Under the pieces are notes generated by a model that was given only the letters and a program-made list of their open reading frames with translations, did not search any database and had not been told where the DNA came from. Below, piece after piece: positions 48,833 through 58,846 of a DNA stretch of 62,920 nucleotides. Where the stretch lies: NCBI GenBank assembly GCA_030844565.1, contig JAUUNK010000005.1:1-62920 (forward strand). The letters are read 5' to 3'. Source of the DNA: Bacteroides ovatus. GTDB taxonomy: Bacteria; Bacteroidota; Bacteroidia; Bacteroidales; Bacteroidaceae. Within the stretch, counting starts at the first letter, position 1. Every line of letters starts with the position of its first letter. The position numbers were made by a program, and so were the translations under genes.

Positions 48833-48864
48833 CAAAATTAGCTATAACATTGCACCTAATCAAA
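48833..48864 (-). promoter_or_regulatory. Consensus promoter of the YidE-type transporter
   Basis: On the minus strand TTTG (48861-48864), a 20-base spacer and TAATTTTG (48833-48840) match both Bacteroides elements. The leader is about 40 bases. Confidence 0.75.
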
Positions 48865-48951
48865 TATTTCATGGCATTTCTTTTTGTAAGGCAAGCAGTA
48901 GATGCCAGTACGAAATTTCTCTAAAAAAAGAAATGTTTTGAAGTATTTAAG

Positions 48952-48959
48952 TATATTTG
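48952..48959 (+). promoter_or_regulatory. -7 box for mutAB
   Basis: TATATTTG fits TAnnTTTG, about 80 bases before the mutA start. No riboswitch is visible in this leader. Confidence 0.5.
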
Positions 48960-49039
48960 CAAGTCTAATCAAGCAATTAAAGAGAAAAGAATAGATAATT
49001 AAAGATATTATTAATCTTAATTTAATTTAGAGATAAACT

Positions 49040-50941
49040 ATGGCAGACAGTAAAGAAAAACTCTTCTCCGATTTTTCTCCGGTTTCTACCCAGCAATGGA
49101 TGGAGAAAGTCACGGCGGACCTCAAAGGCGCTGATTTTGAGAAGAAGCTCGTTTGGAAAACGAACGAAGGGTTCAAAGTGAAACCGTTTTACCGGATGGA
49201 AGACTTGGAAGGGCTCAAAACTACGAATGCACTCCCTGGCGAATTCCCTTATCTGAGAGGAACTAAAAAAGATACCAATGCATGGTTGGTAAGGCAAGAA
49301 ATCAGAGTGGAATGCCCTAAAGAAGCGAATGCGAAAGCATTGGATATCTTGAACAAAGGAATTGATTCATTATCTTTCCATGTGAAGGCGAAAGAACTGA
49401 ATGCAGAGTATATAGAAACGTTGTTGGAAGGCATCCAGGCTGAGTGTGTAGAATTGAACTTCTCTACCTGCCAGGGTCACGTGGTAGAACTTGCCAATTT
49501 ACTTGTGGCTTATTTCCAGAAGAAAGACTACGATGTGAAAAAGCTCCAGGGTTCTATTAACTACGACTACTTCAATAAGATGTTGACGAAGGGTAAAGAG
49601 AAGGGAGATATGGTTCAGACTGCGAAAGCATTGATTGAAGCCATCCAACCCCTGCCTTTCTATCGGGTGTTGAACGTTAATGCCCTTACACTTAATAATG
49701 CGGGAGCTTATATTTCTCAGGAACTCGGTTATGCCCTTGCTTGGGGTAACGAATATATGAACCAGTTGACCGATGCCGGTCTTCCTGCAGCAGTAGTGGC
49801 TAAGAAGATTAAGTTCAACTTTGGTATTAGTTCTAACTATTTCCTGGAAATAGCAAAATTCCGTGCTGCCCGTATGTTGTGGGCAAATATCGTGGCATCT
49901 TATGAGCCTGAATGTCTGCGCGATTGTGACAACAAAGGTCCTCACAATGAATGCCGTTGCGCTGCAAAGATGAAAGTGCATGCAGAAACTTCTACTTTCA
50001 ACTTGACTTTGTTTGACGCTCATGTAAATCTTCTGCGCACACAGACTGAGGCTATGAGTGCTGCTTTGGGTGGCGTGGATTCAATGACGGTGGTTCCCTT
50101 TGATAAAACCTACGAAACTCCGGATGAATTTTCAGAACGTTTGGCGCGTAACCAACAATTGCTGTTGAAAGAAGAATCTCACTTCGACAAAGTGATTGAC
50201 CCTGCAGCCGGTTCTTATTATATTGAAAACTTGACAGCTTCTATCGCTAAACAGGCATGGGAACTCTTCCTTTCCCTAGAAGAGGCAGGTGGTTTCTATG
50301 CTGCATTGAAAGCCGGAAGTGTCCAGGCTGCTGTGAATGAAAGCAATAAGGCTCGTCATGCTGCCGTTGCTAAACGTAAAGAAATTCTGTTGGGAACGAA
50401 CCAATTCCCCAACTTCAATGAAAAAGCCGGAGATAAGAGACCGGTAGAAGCAAAATGCTGTTGCGGCGGCGATGCCCACACTTGCGAAAAGGATGTGGAA
50501 ACATTGGTATTCGACCGTGCTGCCAGTGAGTTCGAAGCTTTACGTCTTGAGACGGAAACTTCCGGCAAGCGTCCCAAAGCATTCATGCTGACCATCGGTA
50601 ACCTGGCTATGCGTCAGGCACGTGCACAATATTCATGCAACTTTTTAGCTTGTGCCGGATATGAAGTGGTAGACAACCTGGGCTTCGAAAGCGTAGAAGC
50701 CGGAGTAGAAGCTGCCATGGCTGCCAATGCAGATATTGTAGTGCTTTGCTCGAGCGATGACGAATATGCAGAATATGCTATTCCTGCTTTCAAGGCTTTG
50801 AACGGACGGGCTATGTTTATTGTAGCCGGAGCTCCTGCCTGCATGGATGAGTTGAAGGCTGCTGGTATTGAGAATTTTATCCATGTCCGCGTCAATGTGC
50901 TGGATACTTTGAAAGAGTTTAATGCAAAATTATTGAAGTAA
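49040..50941 (+). CDS. mutA: Methylmalonyl-CoA mutase small subunit
   Basis: The non-catalytic subunit (633 aa) of the B12-dependent enzyme that interconverts succinyl-CoA and methylmalonyl-CoA on the propionate pathway. W-M-E-K-V-T-A-D-L-K-G-A-D-F and the later F-E-K-K-L-V-W-K are the small-subunit start; F-L-E-I-A-K-F-R-A-A-R-M-L-W-A and A-E-T-S-T-F-N are shared with MutB. The C-terminal Rossmann part (E-V-V-D-N-L-G-F) lacks the D-x-H-x-x-G of MutB. Two Cys clusters occur: C-L-R-D-C with C-R-C about residues 293-310, and C-C-C near residue 473. One base separates it from mutB. Confidence 0.95.
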   Translation: MADSKEKLFSDFSPVSTQQWMEKVTADLKGADFEKKLVWKTNEGFKVKPFYRMEDLEGLKTTNALPGEFPYLRGTKKDTNAWLVRQEIRVECPKEANAKALDILNKGIDSLSFHVKAKELNAEYIETLLEGIQAECVELNFSTCQGHVVELANLLVAYFQKKDYDVKKLQGSINYDYFNKMLTKGKEKGDMVQTAKALIEAIQPLPFYRVLNVNALTLNNAGAYISQELGYALAWGNEYMNQLTDAGLPAAVVAKKIKFNFGISSNYFLEIAKFRAARMLWANIVASYEPECLRDCDNKGPHNECRCAAKMKVHAETSTFNLTLFDAHVNLLRTQTEAMSAALGGVDSMTVVPFDKTYETPDEFSERLARNQQLLLKEESHFDKVIDPAAGSYYIENLTASIAKQAWELFLSLEEAGGFYAALKAGSVQAAVNESNKARHAAVAKRKEILLGTNQFPNFNEKAGDKRPVEAKCCCGGDAHTCEKDVETLVFDRAASEFEALRLETETSGKRPKAFMLTIGNLAMRQARAQYSCNFLACAGYEVVDNLGFESVEAGVEAAMAANADIVVLCSSDDEYAEYAIPAFKALNGRAMFIVAGAPACMDELKAAGIENFIHVRVNVLDTLKEFNAKLLK

Positions 50942-50942
50942 G

Positions 50943-53090
50943 ATGAGAAAAGATTTTAAAAATATAGATATATATGCTGCTTTCCAGCCTGCTAATGGAG
51001 CGGAATGGCAGAAGGCTAACGGAATTGAAGCCAACTGGAAGACTCCGGAGCATATCAGCGTGAAGCCTGTTTATACCAAAGAAGACCTTGAAGGGATGGA
51101 ACATCTGGACTATGCTGCCGGTATTCCTCCTTATCTGCGTGGTCCGTATTCCGTGATGTATACCCTTCGTCCCTGGACTATCCGCCAGTATGCCGGATTT
51201 TCCACAGCCGAAGAATCCAATGCGTTTTATCGCCGTAACCTGGCTTCCGGACAGAAAGGTCTGTCGGTAGCATTTGACTTGGCTACACACCGTGGCTATG
51301 ACCCGGATCACGAACGTGTGGTAGGAGATGTCGGTAAGGCTGGTGTATCTATCTGTTCGTTGGAAAACATGAAAGTATTGTTCGACGGTATACCTTTGAA
51401 TAAAATGTCTGTTTCTATGACAATGAATGGGGCGGTGCTTCCTATCATGGCATTTTATATCAATGCCGGTCTGGAACAGGGCGCTAAGCTGGAAGAAATG
51501 GCAGGTACTATTCAAAATGATATTTTGAAAGAATTCATGGTGCGTAACACCTACATTTATCCGCCTGCATTCTCTATGAAGATTATCTCGGATATTTTTG
51601 AATATACTTCTCAGAAGATGCCTAAGTTCAATTCTATTTCTATTTCCGGTTATCACATGCAGGAAGCAGGTGCTACGGCAGATATTGAATTGGCTTACAC
51701 GCTTGCCGACGGTTTGGAATATCTCCGTGCCGGTGTGGCTGCGGGCATTGATATTGATGCGTTCGCTCCCCGTTTGTCTTTCTTCTGGGCTATCGGTACG
51801 AACCACTTTATGGAAATAGCCAAGATGCGTGCTGCCCGTATGTTGTGGGCGAAGATTGTGAAGCAATTTAATCCTAAAAACCCCAAATCGCTGGCACTGC
51901 GTACTCACTCTCAGACTTCAGGCTGGTCGCTCACTGAGCAAGACCCCTTCAATAATGTAGGCCGTACTTGTATCGAAGCAATGGCAGCCGCTTTGGGACA
52001 CACCCAGTCTTTGCATACCAATGCTTTGGATGAAGCTATTGCATTGCCCACAGACTTTTCTGCACGTATTGCCCGTAATACTCAGATTTACATTCAGGAA
52101 GAAACATATATCTGCAAGAATGTTGACCCGTGGGGAGGTTCTTACTATGTTGAGTCTTTGACAAATGAAATTGCTCACAAAGCATGGGAACACATTCAGG
52201 AAATCGAAAAACTGGGTGGTATGGCGAAAGCTATCGAAACAGGTATTCCTAAGATGCGTATCGAAGAAGCTGCTGCACGTACGCAAGCACGTATTGATAG
52301 CGGTTCCCAGACGATTGTAGGTGTAAACAAATACCGCCTGGAAAAAGAAGCTCCTATCGACATTCTTGAAATCGACAACACAGCCGTTCGCCAAGAACAG
52401 ATTGAAAACCTGAAACGATTGAAAGAAGGACGCAATCAAGCAGAGGTAGACAAAGCACTGCAAGCTATCACCGAATGTGTACAGACAGGTAAAGGCAACT
52501 TGCTCGAACTGGCTGTAGAAGCCGCTCGTGTTCGTGCTACATTGGGTGAGATTTCGTTTGCTTGTGAGAAGATAGTAGGACGTTATAAAGCTGTAATTAG
52601 AACTATATCAGGCGTGTATTCATCAGAAAGTAAAAACGATAGTGACTTCAAGCGGGCATGTGAGCTGGCTGAGAAGTTTGCCAAGAAAGAGGGTCGTCAA
52701 CCTCGTATCATGATTGCTAAAATGGGGCAGGACGGTCACGACCGTGGTGCTAAGGTAGTAGCTACCGGTTATGCTGACTGTGGTTTTGACGTGGATATGG
52801 GACCGTTGTTCCAGACACCTGCAGAAGCTGCTCGTGAGGCGGTAGAAAATGATGTGCATGTAGTAGGCGTTTCTTCATTGGCTGCGGGTCACAAGACATT
52901 GATTCCTCAGATTATCGAAGAATTGAAGAAGCTTGGTCGCGAAGACATCGTAGTGATTGCAGGTGGTGTAATTCCTGCTCAGGATTATGACTTCCTGTAT
53001 AAGGCAGGTGTAGCGGCTATTTTCGGTCCGGGTTCTCCCGTAGCAAAGGCTGCTTGCCAAATTCTTGAAATCTTGTTGGATGAAGAATAA
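50943..53090 (+). CDS. mutB: Methylmalonyl-CoA mutase large subunit
   Basis: The catalytic subunit, 715 residues, normal length. The TIM-barrel substrate domain has G-P-Y-S-V-M-Y-T-L-R-P-W-T-I-R-Q-Y-A-G-F and F-D-L-A-T-H-R-G-Y-D. The C-terminal cobalamin domain holds G-Q-D-G-H-D-R-G-A-K-V, whose His is the lower cobalt ligand. Cytoplasmic; works as a MutA-MutB heterodimer, and is the key step of propionate production in Bacteroides. Followed by a good terminator. Confidence 0.98.
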   Translation: MRKDFKNIDIYAAFQPANGAEWQKANGIEANWKTPEHISVKPVYTKEDLEGMEHLDYAAGIPPYLRGPYSVMYTLRPWTIRQYAGFSTAEESNAFYRRNLASGQKGLSVAFDLATHRGYDPDHERVVGDVGKAGVSICSLENMKVLFDGIPLNKMSVSMTMNGAVLPIMAFYINAGLEQGAKLEEMAGTIQNDILKEFMVRNTYIYPPAFSMKIISDIFEYTSQKMPKFNSISISGYHMQEAGATADIELAYTLADGLEYLRAGVAAGIDIDAFAPRLSFFWAIGTNHFMEIAKMRAARMLWAKIVKQFNPKNPKSLALRTHSQTSGWSLTEQDPFNNVGRTCIEAMAAALGHTQSLHTNALDEAIALPTDFSARIARNTQIYIQEETYICKNVDPWGGSYYVESLTNEIAHKAWEHIQEIEKLGGMAKAIETGIPKMRIEEAAARTQARIDSGSQTIVGVNKYRLEKEAPIDILEIDNTAVRQEQIENLKRLKEGRNQAEVDKALQAITECVQTGKGNLLELAVEAARVRATLGEISFACEKIVGRYKAVIRTISGVYSSESKNDSDFKRACELAEKFAKKEGRQPRIMIAKMGQDGHDRGAKVVATGYADCGFDVDMGPLFQTPAEAAREAVENDVHVVGVSSLAAGHKTLIPQIIEELKKLGREDIVVIAGGVIPAQDYDFLYKAGVAAIFGPGSPVAKAACQILEILLDEE

Positions 53091-53114
53091 TTGAAGTTGT
53101 TTTTAATTGTGTGG

Positions 53115-53162
53115 CATCCCGTCTCTCCGGTCCTTAAGGGCTGGGAGGCGGGATGTTTTTTA
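53115..53162 (+). terminator. Rho-independent terminator after mutAB
   Basis: CATCCCGTCTCTC (53115-53127) pairs with GGGAGGCGGGATG (53143-53155), 13 pairs including two G-U, followed by six or more T. Confidence 0.92.
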
Positions 53163-53262
53163 CTTGTATTTATCTTAAATGAAAATGGGTTATATTCCCC
53201 GGAACCAATGGCTTCCCATCCACTTTTTCCCCTCATCATGCGGTCAGTGAGAAATAATCGTG

Positions 53263-53270
53263 TAACTTTG
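53263..53270 (+). promoter_or_regulatory. -7 box for topB
   Basis: TAACTTTG fits TAnnTTTG, 30 bases before the ATG at 53301. No -33 TTTG is seen. Confidence 0.45.
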
Positions 53271-53300
53271 TGGGCGATAGTATAAAAAGAAAGAAGAAGC

Positions 53301-55460
53301 ATGATAGTTTGCATTGCCGAAAAACCCTCTGTAGCACGTGACATAGCCGACGTTCTCGGCGCCCATACCAGAAAAGAAGGATATATAGAAGGAAACGGAT
53401 ACCAGGTGACCTGGACATTCGGTCATCTTTGTACCCTTAAAGAACCACATGAGTATACACCGGGATGGAAATCGTGGAGCCTGAGCAGCCTGCCCATGAT
53501 ACCTCCGCGGTTCGGCATCAAATTGATAGAGAATCCCACTTACGAGAAACAATTCCACATCATTGAAGGGCTGATGCAAAACGCCGACGAGATTATCAAC
53601 TGCGGTGATGCCGGACAAGAAGGAGAGTTGATACAACGTTGGGTGATGCAGAAAGCCGGCGCGCACTGTCCTGTGAAACGCCTGTGGATATCCTCGTTGA
53701 CCGAAGAAGCCATTCGCGAAGGATTTGCCAAGCTGAGACAACAGTCCGATTTTCAACCTTTATATGAAGCAGGCATGAGCCGAGCCATCGGCGACTGGCT
53801 ACTGGGCATGAACGCCACCCGCCTCTACACAGTGAAATATGGGCAGAATCGGCAAGTCCTTTCCATCGGACGGGTGCAGACACCCACACTGGCACTCATC
53901 GTCAACCGCCAACTGGAGATACAAAACTTCGTGCCCAAGCAGTATTGGGAATTGAAGACAATTTATCGTGAAACCACTTTCTCCGCTATCATCCGTAAAA
54001 GCGAAGAAGAGCTGATCCTGGAAGAAGAGAAGAAAAAGACCGATAAGTCCGCTGCTGCCCGTAAGCCCAAGAAAGAAGAAGAAAACCGGGGAATAGACCC
54101 CATTGAAAGTTTCGAGCGGGGGCAGGCTTTGCTCGAACAGATAAAAGATTCCCCTTTCACCATCACCAGCGTGACCAAGAAAGAAGGCAGGGAATTTCCG
54201 CCCCGCTTGTTCGACCTGACCTCTTTGCAGGTGGAATGCAACAAGAAGTTTGCTTATTCGGCAGACGAGACGTTGAAAATCATTCAATCCCTTTATGAAA
54301 AGAAAGTCGCGACTTATCCGCGTGTGGATACCACTTTCTTGAGCGATGACATCTACCCCAAGTGTCCCGGCATCTTGAAAGGTCTTCGGGATTATGAAAC
54401 CTTGACCGCCCCTTTGGTGGGAACTACTTTGCCAAAGTCTAAAAAAGTATTTGATAATTCAAAAGTGACCGACCACCATGCCATCATTCCTACCGGACAG
54501 CCTCCACAGAATTTAACAGATATGGAGCGTCGGGTATTCGACTTGATAGCGAAGCGTTTCATTGCCGTGTTCTATCCCGATTGTAAGGTGGCTACCACCA
54601 CTGTGTTGGGCGAAGTGGAGAAGATTGAGTTCAAGGTGACCGGTAAACAGATTCTTGAGCCAGGTTGGCGGGTTGTATTCGGTGTGCCCGGCGGCAACAA
54701 TGCTGCTTCTCAGGAGGAAAAAGAAGAAAAAGAAGGAGACGAAGAGCGCGTGCTTCCTCTCTTTGTCAAGGGAGAGAGCGGTCCTCATCTTCCTTCTCTC
54801 AACGAAAAGTGGACGCAGCCGCCCCGTCCCTATACCGAAGCCACTCTGTTGAGGGCGATGGAAACTGCCGGTAAGCTGGTGGAAAATGACGAGCTTCGCG
54901 ATGCTTTGAAAGAGAACGGCATCGGTCGTCCATCCACCCGTGCCGCCATCATCGAAACACTGTTCAAAAGAAATTATATTCGCAAGGAGAAGAAGAACCT
55001 TATAGCTACTCCCACCGGGGTGGAACTTATCCAACTGATTCGCGAAGAACTCTTGAAGTCTGCCGAGCTGACAGGTATCTGGGAGAAGAAGTTGCGTGAG
55101 ATAGAAAAGAAGACTTACGATGCCCGACAGTTCCTCGAAGAGCTGAAACAGATGGTATCTGAAATCGTGATGAGCGTTTTGAGCGATAATACCAACCGAC
55201 GCATTACCATTCAGGAAGCAATAGTTAAGGAATCTGCTCCGGCAGCGGAAAAAGAAAAGAAGGAACCTAAGAAACGTCCTCGAAAGTCTGCTGCCGCCCC
55301 TAAGGAAAAGAAGCCGGAAGAGGTTAAACCGGCAAAGGTCGTTCCCGTGGTGGGACAGCCCTGCCCGGTGTGTGGAGTAGGGGTGATTATTAAAGGAAAA
55401 ACGGCATACGGATGCTCCGAATGGAAGTCCGGCTGCACCTACCGGGAGCCCTTTGAATAG
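53301..55460 (+). CDS. topB: DNA topoisomerase III
   Basis: A type IA topoisomerase, 719 residues. A Toprim domain begins A-E-K-P-S-V-A-R-D-I and includes C-G-D-A-G-Q-E-G-E-L-I. The catalytic Tyr339 sits in T-Y-P-R-V-D-T. R-P-S-T-R-A-A-I-I-E lies near residue 553. A Lys/Pro/Glu-rich linker (about 640-690) leads to a Cys-rich zinc-ribbon-like end (C-P-V-C-G, then Y-G-C-S-E-W-K-S-G-C). It removes negative supercoils and decatenates. Also seen is a charged insert around residues 240-270. Such linked topB copies in Bacteroides also occur on mobile elements, but nothing mobile is next to it here. Confidence 0.94.
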   Translation: MIVCIAEKPSVARDIADVLGAHTRKEGYIEGNGYQVTWTFGHLCTLKEPHEYTPGWKSWSLSSLPMIPPRFGIKLIENPTYEKQFHIIEGLMQNADEIINCGDAGQEGELIQRWVMQKAGAHCPVKRLWISSLTEEAIREGFAKLRQQSDFQPLYEAGMSRAIGDWLLGMNATRLYTVKYGQNRQVLSIGRVQTPTLALIVNRQLEIQNFVPKQYWELKTIYRETTFSAIIRKSEEELILEEEKKKTDKSAAARKPKKEEENRGIDPIESFERGQALLEQIKDSPFTITSVTKKEGREFPPRLFDLTSLQVECNKKFAYSADETLKIIQSLYEKKVATYPRVDTTFLSDDIYPKCPGILKGLRDYETLTAPLVGTTLPKSKKVFDNSKVTDHHAIIPTGQPPQNLTDMERRVFDLIAKRFIAVFYPDCKVATTTVLGEVEKIEFKVTGKQILEPGWRVVFGVPGGNNAASQEEKEEKEGDEERVLPLFVKGESGPHLPSLNEKWTQPPRPYTEATLLRAMETAGKLVENDELRDALKENGIGRPSTRAAIIETLFKRNYIRKEKKNLIATPTGVELIQLIREELLKSAELTGIWEKKLREIEKKTYDARQFLEELKQMVSEIVMSVLSDNTNRRITIQEAIVKESAPAAEKEKKEPKKRPRKSAAAPKEKKPEEVKPAKVVPVVGQPCPVCGVGVIIKGKTAYGCSEWKSGCTYREPFE

Positions 55461-55518
55461 CTTTCCGGAGGGTCCTATACGCGTGTTTTGCGGTATGGCA
55501 TAACATATCGTACCTATG

Positions 55519-55536
55519 GGAATAACATATTATTCC
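55519..55536. promoter_or_regulatory. Inverted repeat upstream of susC
   Basis: GGAATAA-CATA-TTATTCC, 7-bp perfect arms around 4 bases, about 105 bases before the susC start. A T-run is missing, so it is more likely an operator than a topB terminator. It could be the binding site of the PUL regulator, which is not in the window. Confidence 0.4.
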
Positions 55537-55601
55537 GTCCTGTTAACCGATTATTCTATTAGGCGTAACAATCTTTGCACATTCGTTTCAATGGTTACAT
55601 T

Positions 55602-55609
55602 TAAATTTG
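55602..55609 (+). promoter_or_regulatory. -7 box for susC
   Basis: TAAATTTG matches TAnnTTTG, 32 bases before the ATG at 55642. The -33 element is not clear, as is common for activator-dependent PUL promoters. Confidence 0.5.
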
Positions 55610-55641
55610 CGATATGATAATTAACCATTAAACAATGTACC

Positions 55642-58600
55642 ATGCGAAAACATTTTTTCGACAGATGCGCTTCTGCGCATTTATGTAGCATTGCCTTGGC
55701 AATCTTTTTACTTCTGCCGGCAATCGCCCTTCGGGCTAATCCATTTCAAAGCAAATCGGTATCGGGACTTGTTACCTCCGCTACGGACAATGAGCCGTTG
55801 ATTGGCGTGAGCGTTCAGGTAAAAGGAACTACCAACGGATGTATTACCGATATGAACGGTATCTATAATTTAAAGGTAGAAAACGGACAGACCTTAGTTT
55901 TCTCGTATATAGGTTATACAACGCGAGAAATAAAGTATGCCGGGCAAGCCACTTTGAATGTGGCAATGAGTGAAGATACCAAAGCGCTGGACGAAGTGGT
56001 CGTAGTAGGCTACGGCGTTCAGAAAAAGAAATTGGTGACGGGCGCCACAGTCCAAGTAAGGGGCGAAAATATCGCCAAGCTCAACACTACTTCCCCGCTG
56101 CAAGCCATGCAAGGACAAACACCGGGTGTGAACATCGCTTCTACTTCCGGACAGCCGGGAGCTGACATGAAGGTGACGATACGTGGTTTGGGAACTGTCA
56201 ACAACTCCCAACCTTTATATCTTATAGATGGTATCGGCGGTGATATTTCTACCTTGAATCCTGCCGACATCGAATCTATTGATGTATTGAAAGATGCTGC
56301 TTCCGCTGCCATCTACGGTGCACAGGCTGCCAATGGCGTAGTGCTGATTACTACAAAATCGGGGAAAGAGGGCAAAGCCCAGGTCTCTTTCGATGCCTAC
56401 TACGGAGTGCAGAACGTGGCGCGCAAAGCTAATATGCTGAATGCAGAACAGTACAAAATCATCATGGACGAGCAAGCGCTCAACTCCGGCGGCTCTCCAT
56501 ACGATTGGGAAAGTATGAATAGCATCTGGCTGAAAGACAAGGAAAACAACAGGATAGGCTCTGTGGATACGGATTGGATAGATACCATGTTTGAGGATGG
56601 TGCTACCACCCAGAGTTACACGCTTGGCGTGACGGGCGGTTCCAAGACTTCTACGTATGCTCTTTCGTTGGGCTATCTTTCTCAGGAGGGTATTGTCGGT
56701 GGAAAAGATGTATCCAATTACGACCGCTATAATTTCCGTATCAACTCCGAACATAAGTTATTCGATGATTTCCTTAAAGTAGGGGAGCACGTTAGTTTTA
56801 TATATAAAGAGACAAAGGGTATTAGCGTTGGCAATCAGTACAACAATACTTTGCGTGGGGCATTTGCGGCGTCTCCGCTTTCTCCGGTGTACGGTCCCAA
56901 TAATTATGATTCACCTTATAATGATACTTCTAACTCAGACTGGTACAATGGCGACGGTAATCCTTATGGGATGATGATGACGAATACCAACAATAAAACC
57001 CAGAACCGTACTTTCTCCGGAGACGTGTATGCCGAGATAGAACCTATCAAGCGCTTGAAGATACGTACTGTTTTTGGATTGGTATATAATGCTTCCGAAT
57101 ACCGCAGCTTTACACCTTTATATCAGTTCTCTGTTTATTCTTATAATACCACCCGTACTTCCGTTACACAGAATATGGGTCACGGCACTACTATGACGTG
57201 GACAAATACTGCTGCTTACGACTTCAACCTGGGAAATCATGCATTCAATGCTCTGGTTGGTATGGAATCTTCTCTTTATAACGGAACCTTCCTACAAGCT
57301 CAGAGCGGAGGACTCAAAGAGGGTTTTGAGGATTGGAACCATGCCTGGATAGACAACACCACCAGCACAAGCAACGACAACGGCTTGTCTGCCAGCGGTA
57401 AACCCAACGACGAAAACCGAACCATTTCCTATTTCGGTCGTATCGGATGGAACTATAAGGAGAAATACATGGCTACGGCTACAATGCGTGCCGACGGTTC
57501 TTCACGCTTTGCCAGCGGCAACCGTTTCGGTTACTTCCCTTCTATCTCGGCAGGTTGGGTAATCTCTAACGAACCGTTTATGGAAAAGGCACAAAGTTGG
57601 CTCGACTTCTTGAAAATACGCGCCAGCTGGGGACAGGTAGGTAACCAAAATATCGATAACTACCAATATCTGGCTCCTATCAAGAGTTCTACTACGAGCT
57701 ATATTTTTGGTACTCAATACGGTGCACAGGCACAGGCTCCTTATTGGGGTGCTTATCCCGAGCGTTTGGCCAACCCGGACCTGAAGTGGGAAACCTCCGA
57801 ACAGACGAATATCGGTATCGACGCCCGCTTCCTGAACGGACGCCTCGGATTGAATGCCGACTATTACATCAAGAAAACAAAAGACTGGTTGGTGAAAGCT
57901 CCTATCTTGGCTACAGCCGGAACAGGCGCTCCTTACATCAACGGTGGCGATGTAAAGAACACAGGTATGGAAGTGGCTTTGACCTGGAACGACCATGTAG
58001 GCAAGTTCAACTACAACCTTGGCATCAATGGTGCTTATAATAAGAATGAAGTAGGAAATATTCCCAACGAAGACGGAATTATCCATGGCTCGGTAAATAT
58101 GCTCTATGACAATACTTCCGAATTCTATCGCGCTCAGGACGGGCATGCCATCGGTTACTTCTGGGGGTATCAGACTTGCGGACTCTTCCAGAATACAGAA
58201 GAAATAGCCAATTGGAACAAAGATGGCAAACATGGCATCCTTCAGTCCAATCCTCAGCCGGGCGACGTTAAGTATGTAGACCAGAACGGCGACGGCTTCA
58301 TTAATGAAAAAGATAAGGTAGACCTCGGCAACGGTATGCCGGACTTTACTTACGGTTTCAACCTGGGTTTCGATTATAAGGGTTTCGATTTCTCTCTGAA
58401 TGCCAATGGTTCGGTAGGCAACAAGATTGTGCAGTCTTATCGCAACCATGCCAACAAACAAGCCAACTATACCACCGCCATTCTTGGTCGTTGGACGGGC
58501 GAAGGAACTTCCAACCGCATCCCTCGCGTGACGGAAACCAACGTAAACTGGCAATTCTCCGACCTTTACATACATGATGGAGACTTCCTCCGCATCAGCA

Positions 58601-58824
58601 GCATCACCCTCGGATATGATTTTGCCAAGCTGATTAAATGTAAATACATCAGCCAGGCACGTGTATATGCTCAGGTGCAGAATGCTTTTACCTTCACCAA
58701 GTACGATGGTATGGACCCGGAAATCGGTTACGGTACGGAAGACAAAGGTTGGGTATCGGGCATAGACCTGGGATACTATCCGCGTCCGCGCACTTTCCTG
58801 GTAGGAGTCAATCTTAAGTTTTAA
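55642..58824 (+). CDS. SusC-like TonB-linked outer-membrane transporter
   Basis: 1060 residues. Signal peptide to about residue 30; CarboxypepD_reg domain with T-D-N-E-P-L-I-G-V-S-V-Q-V-K-G-T; then the SusC signature D-E-V-V-V-V-G-Y-G and plug motifs L-Q-G... (A-M-Q-G-Q-T-P-G-V), I-R-G-L-G-T and P-L-Y-L-I-D-G. The barrel follows and ends V-G-V-N-L-K-F. It imports an oligosaccharide through the outer membrane with the SusD-like lid encoded next. The glycan cannot be named from this protein. Confidence 0.96.
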   Translation: MRKHFFDRCASAHLCSIALAIFLLLPAIALRANPFQSKSVSGLVTSATDNEPLIGVSVQVKGTTNGCITDMNGIYNLKVENGQTLVFSYIGYTTREIKYAGQATLNVAMSEDTKALDEVVVVGYGVQKKKLVTGATVQVRGENIAKLNTTSPLQAMQGQTPGVNIASTSGQPGADMKVTIRGLGTVNNSQPLYLIDGIGGDISTLNPADIESIDVLKDAASAAIYGAQAANGVVLITTKSGKEGKAQVSFDAYYGVQNVARKANMLNAEQYKIIMDEQALNSGGSPYDWESMNSIWLKDKENNRIGSVDTDWIDTMFEDGATTQSYTLGVTGGSKTSTYALSLGYLSQEGIVGGKDVSNYDRYNFRINSEHKLFDDFLKVGEHVSFIYKETKGISVGNQYNNTLRGAFAASPLSPVYGPNNYDSPYNDTSNSDWYNGDGNPYGMMMTNTNNKTQNRTFSGDVYAEIEPIKRLKIRTVFGLVYNASEYRSFTPLYQFSVYSYNTTRTSVTQNMGHGTTMTWTNTAAYDFNLGNHAFNALVGMESSLYNGTFLQAQSGGLKEGFEDWNHAWIDNTTSTSNDNGLSASGKPNDENRTISYFGRIGWNYKEKYMATATMRADGSSRFASGNRFGYFPSISAGWVISNEPFMEKAQSWLDFLKIRASWGQVGNQNIDNYQYLAPIKSSTTSYIFGTQYGAQAQAPYWGAYPERLANPDLKWETSEQTNIGIDARFLNGRLGLNADYYIKKTKDWLVKAPILATAGTGAPYINGGDVKNTGMEVALTWNDHVGKFNYNLGINGAYNKNEVGNIPNEDGIIHGSVNMLYDNTSEFYRAQDGHAIGYFWGYQTCGLFQNTEEIANWNKDGKHGILQSNPQPGDVKYVDQNGDGFINEKDKVDLGNGMPDFTYGFNLGFDYKGFDFSLNANGSVGNKIVQSYRNHANKQANYTTAILGRWTGEGTSNRIPRVTETNVNWQFSDLYIHDGDFLRISSITLGYDFAKLIKCKYISQARVYAQVQNAFTFTKYDGMDPEIGYGTEDKGWVSGIDLGYYPRPRTFLVGVNLKF

Positions 58825-58846
58825 TCAGTAAAAACATAGCAGTATT

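Noticed and set aside
48792..49039. Second cobalamin riboswitch in front of mutAB
   Set aside because: No B12 box or core motif is present; only -7 boxes for the two divergent genes and AT-rich sequence were found.
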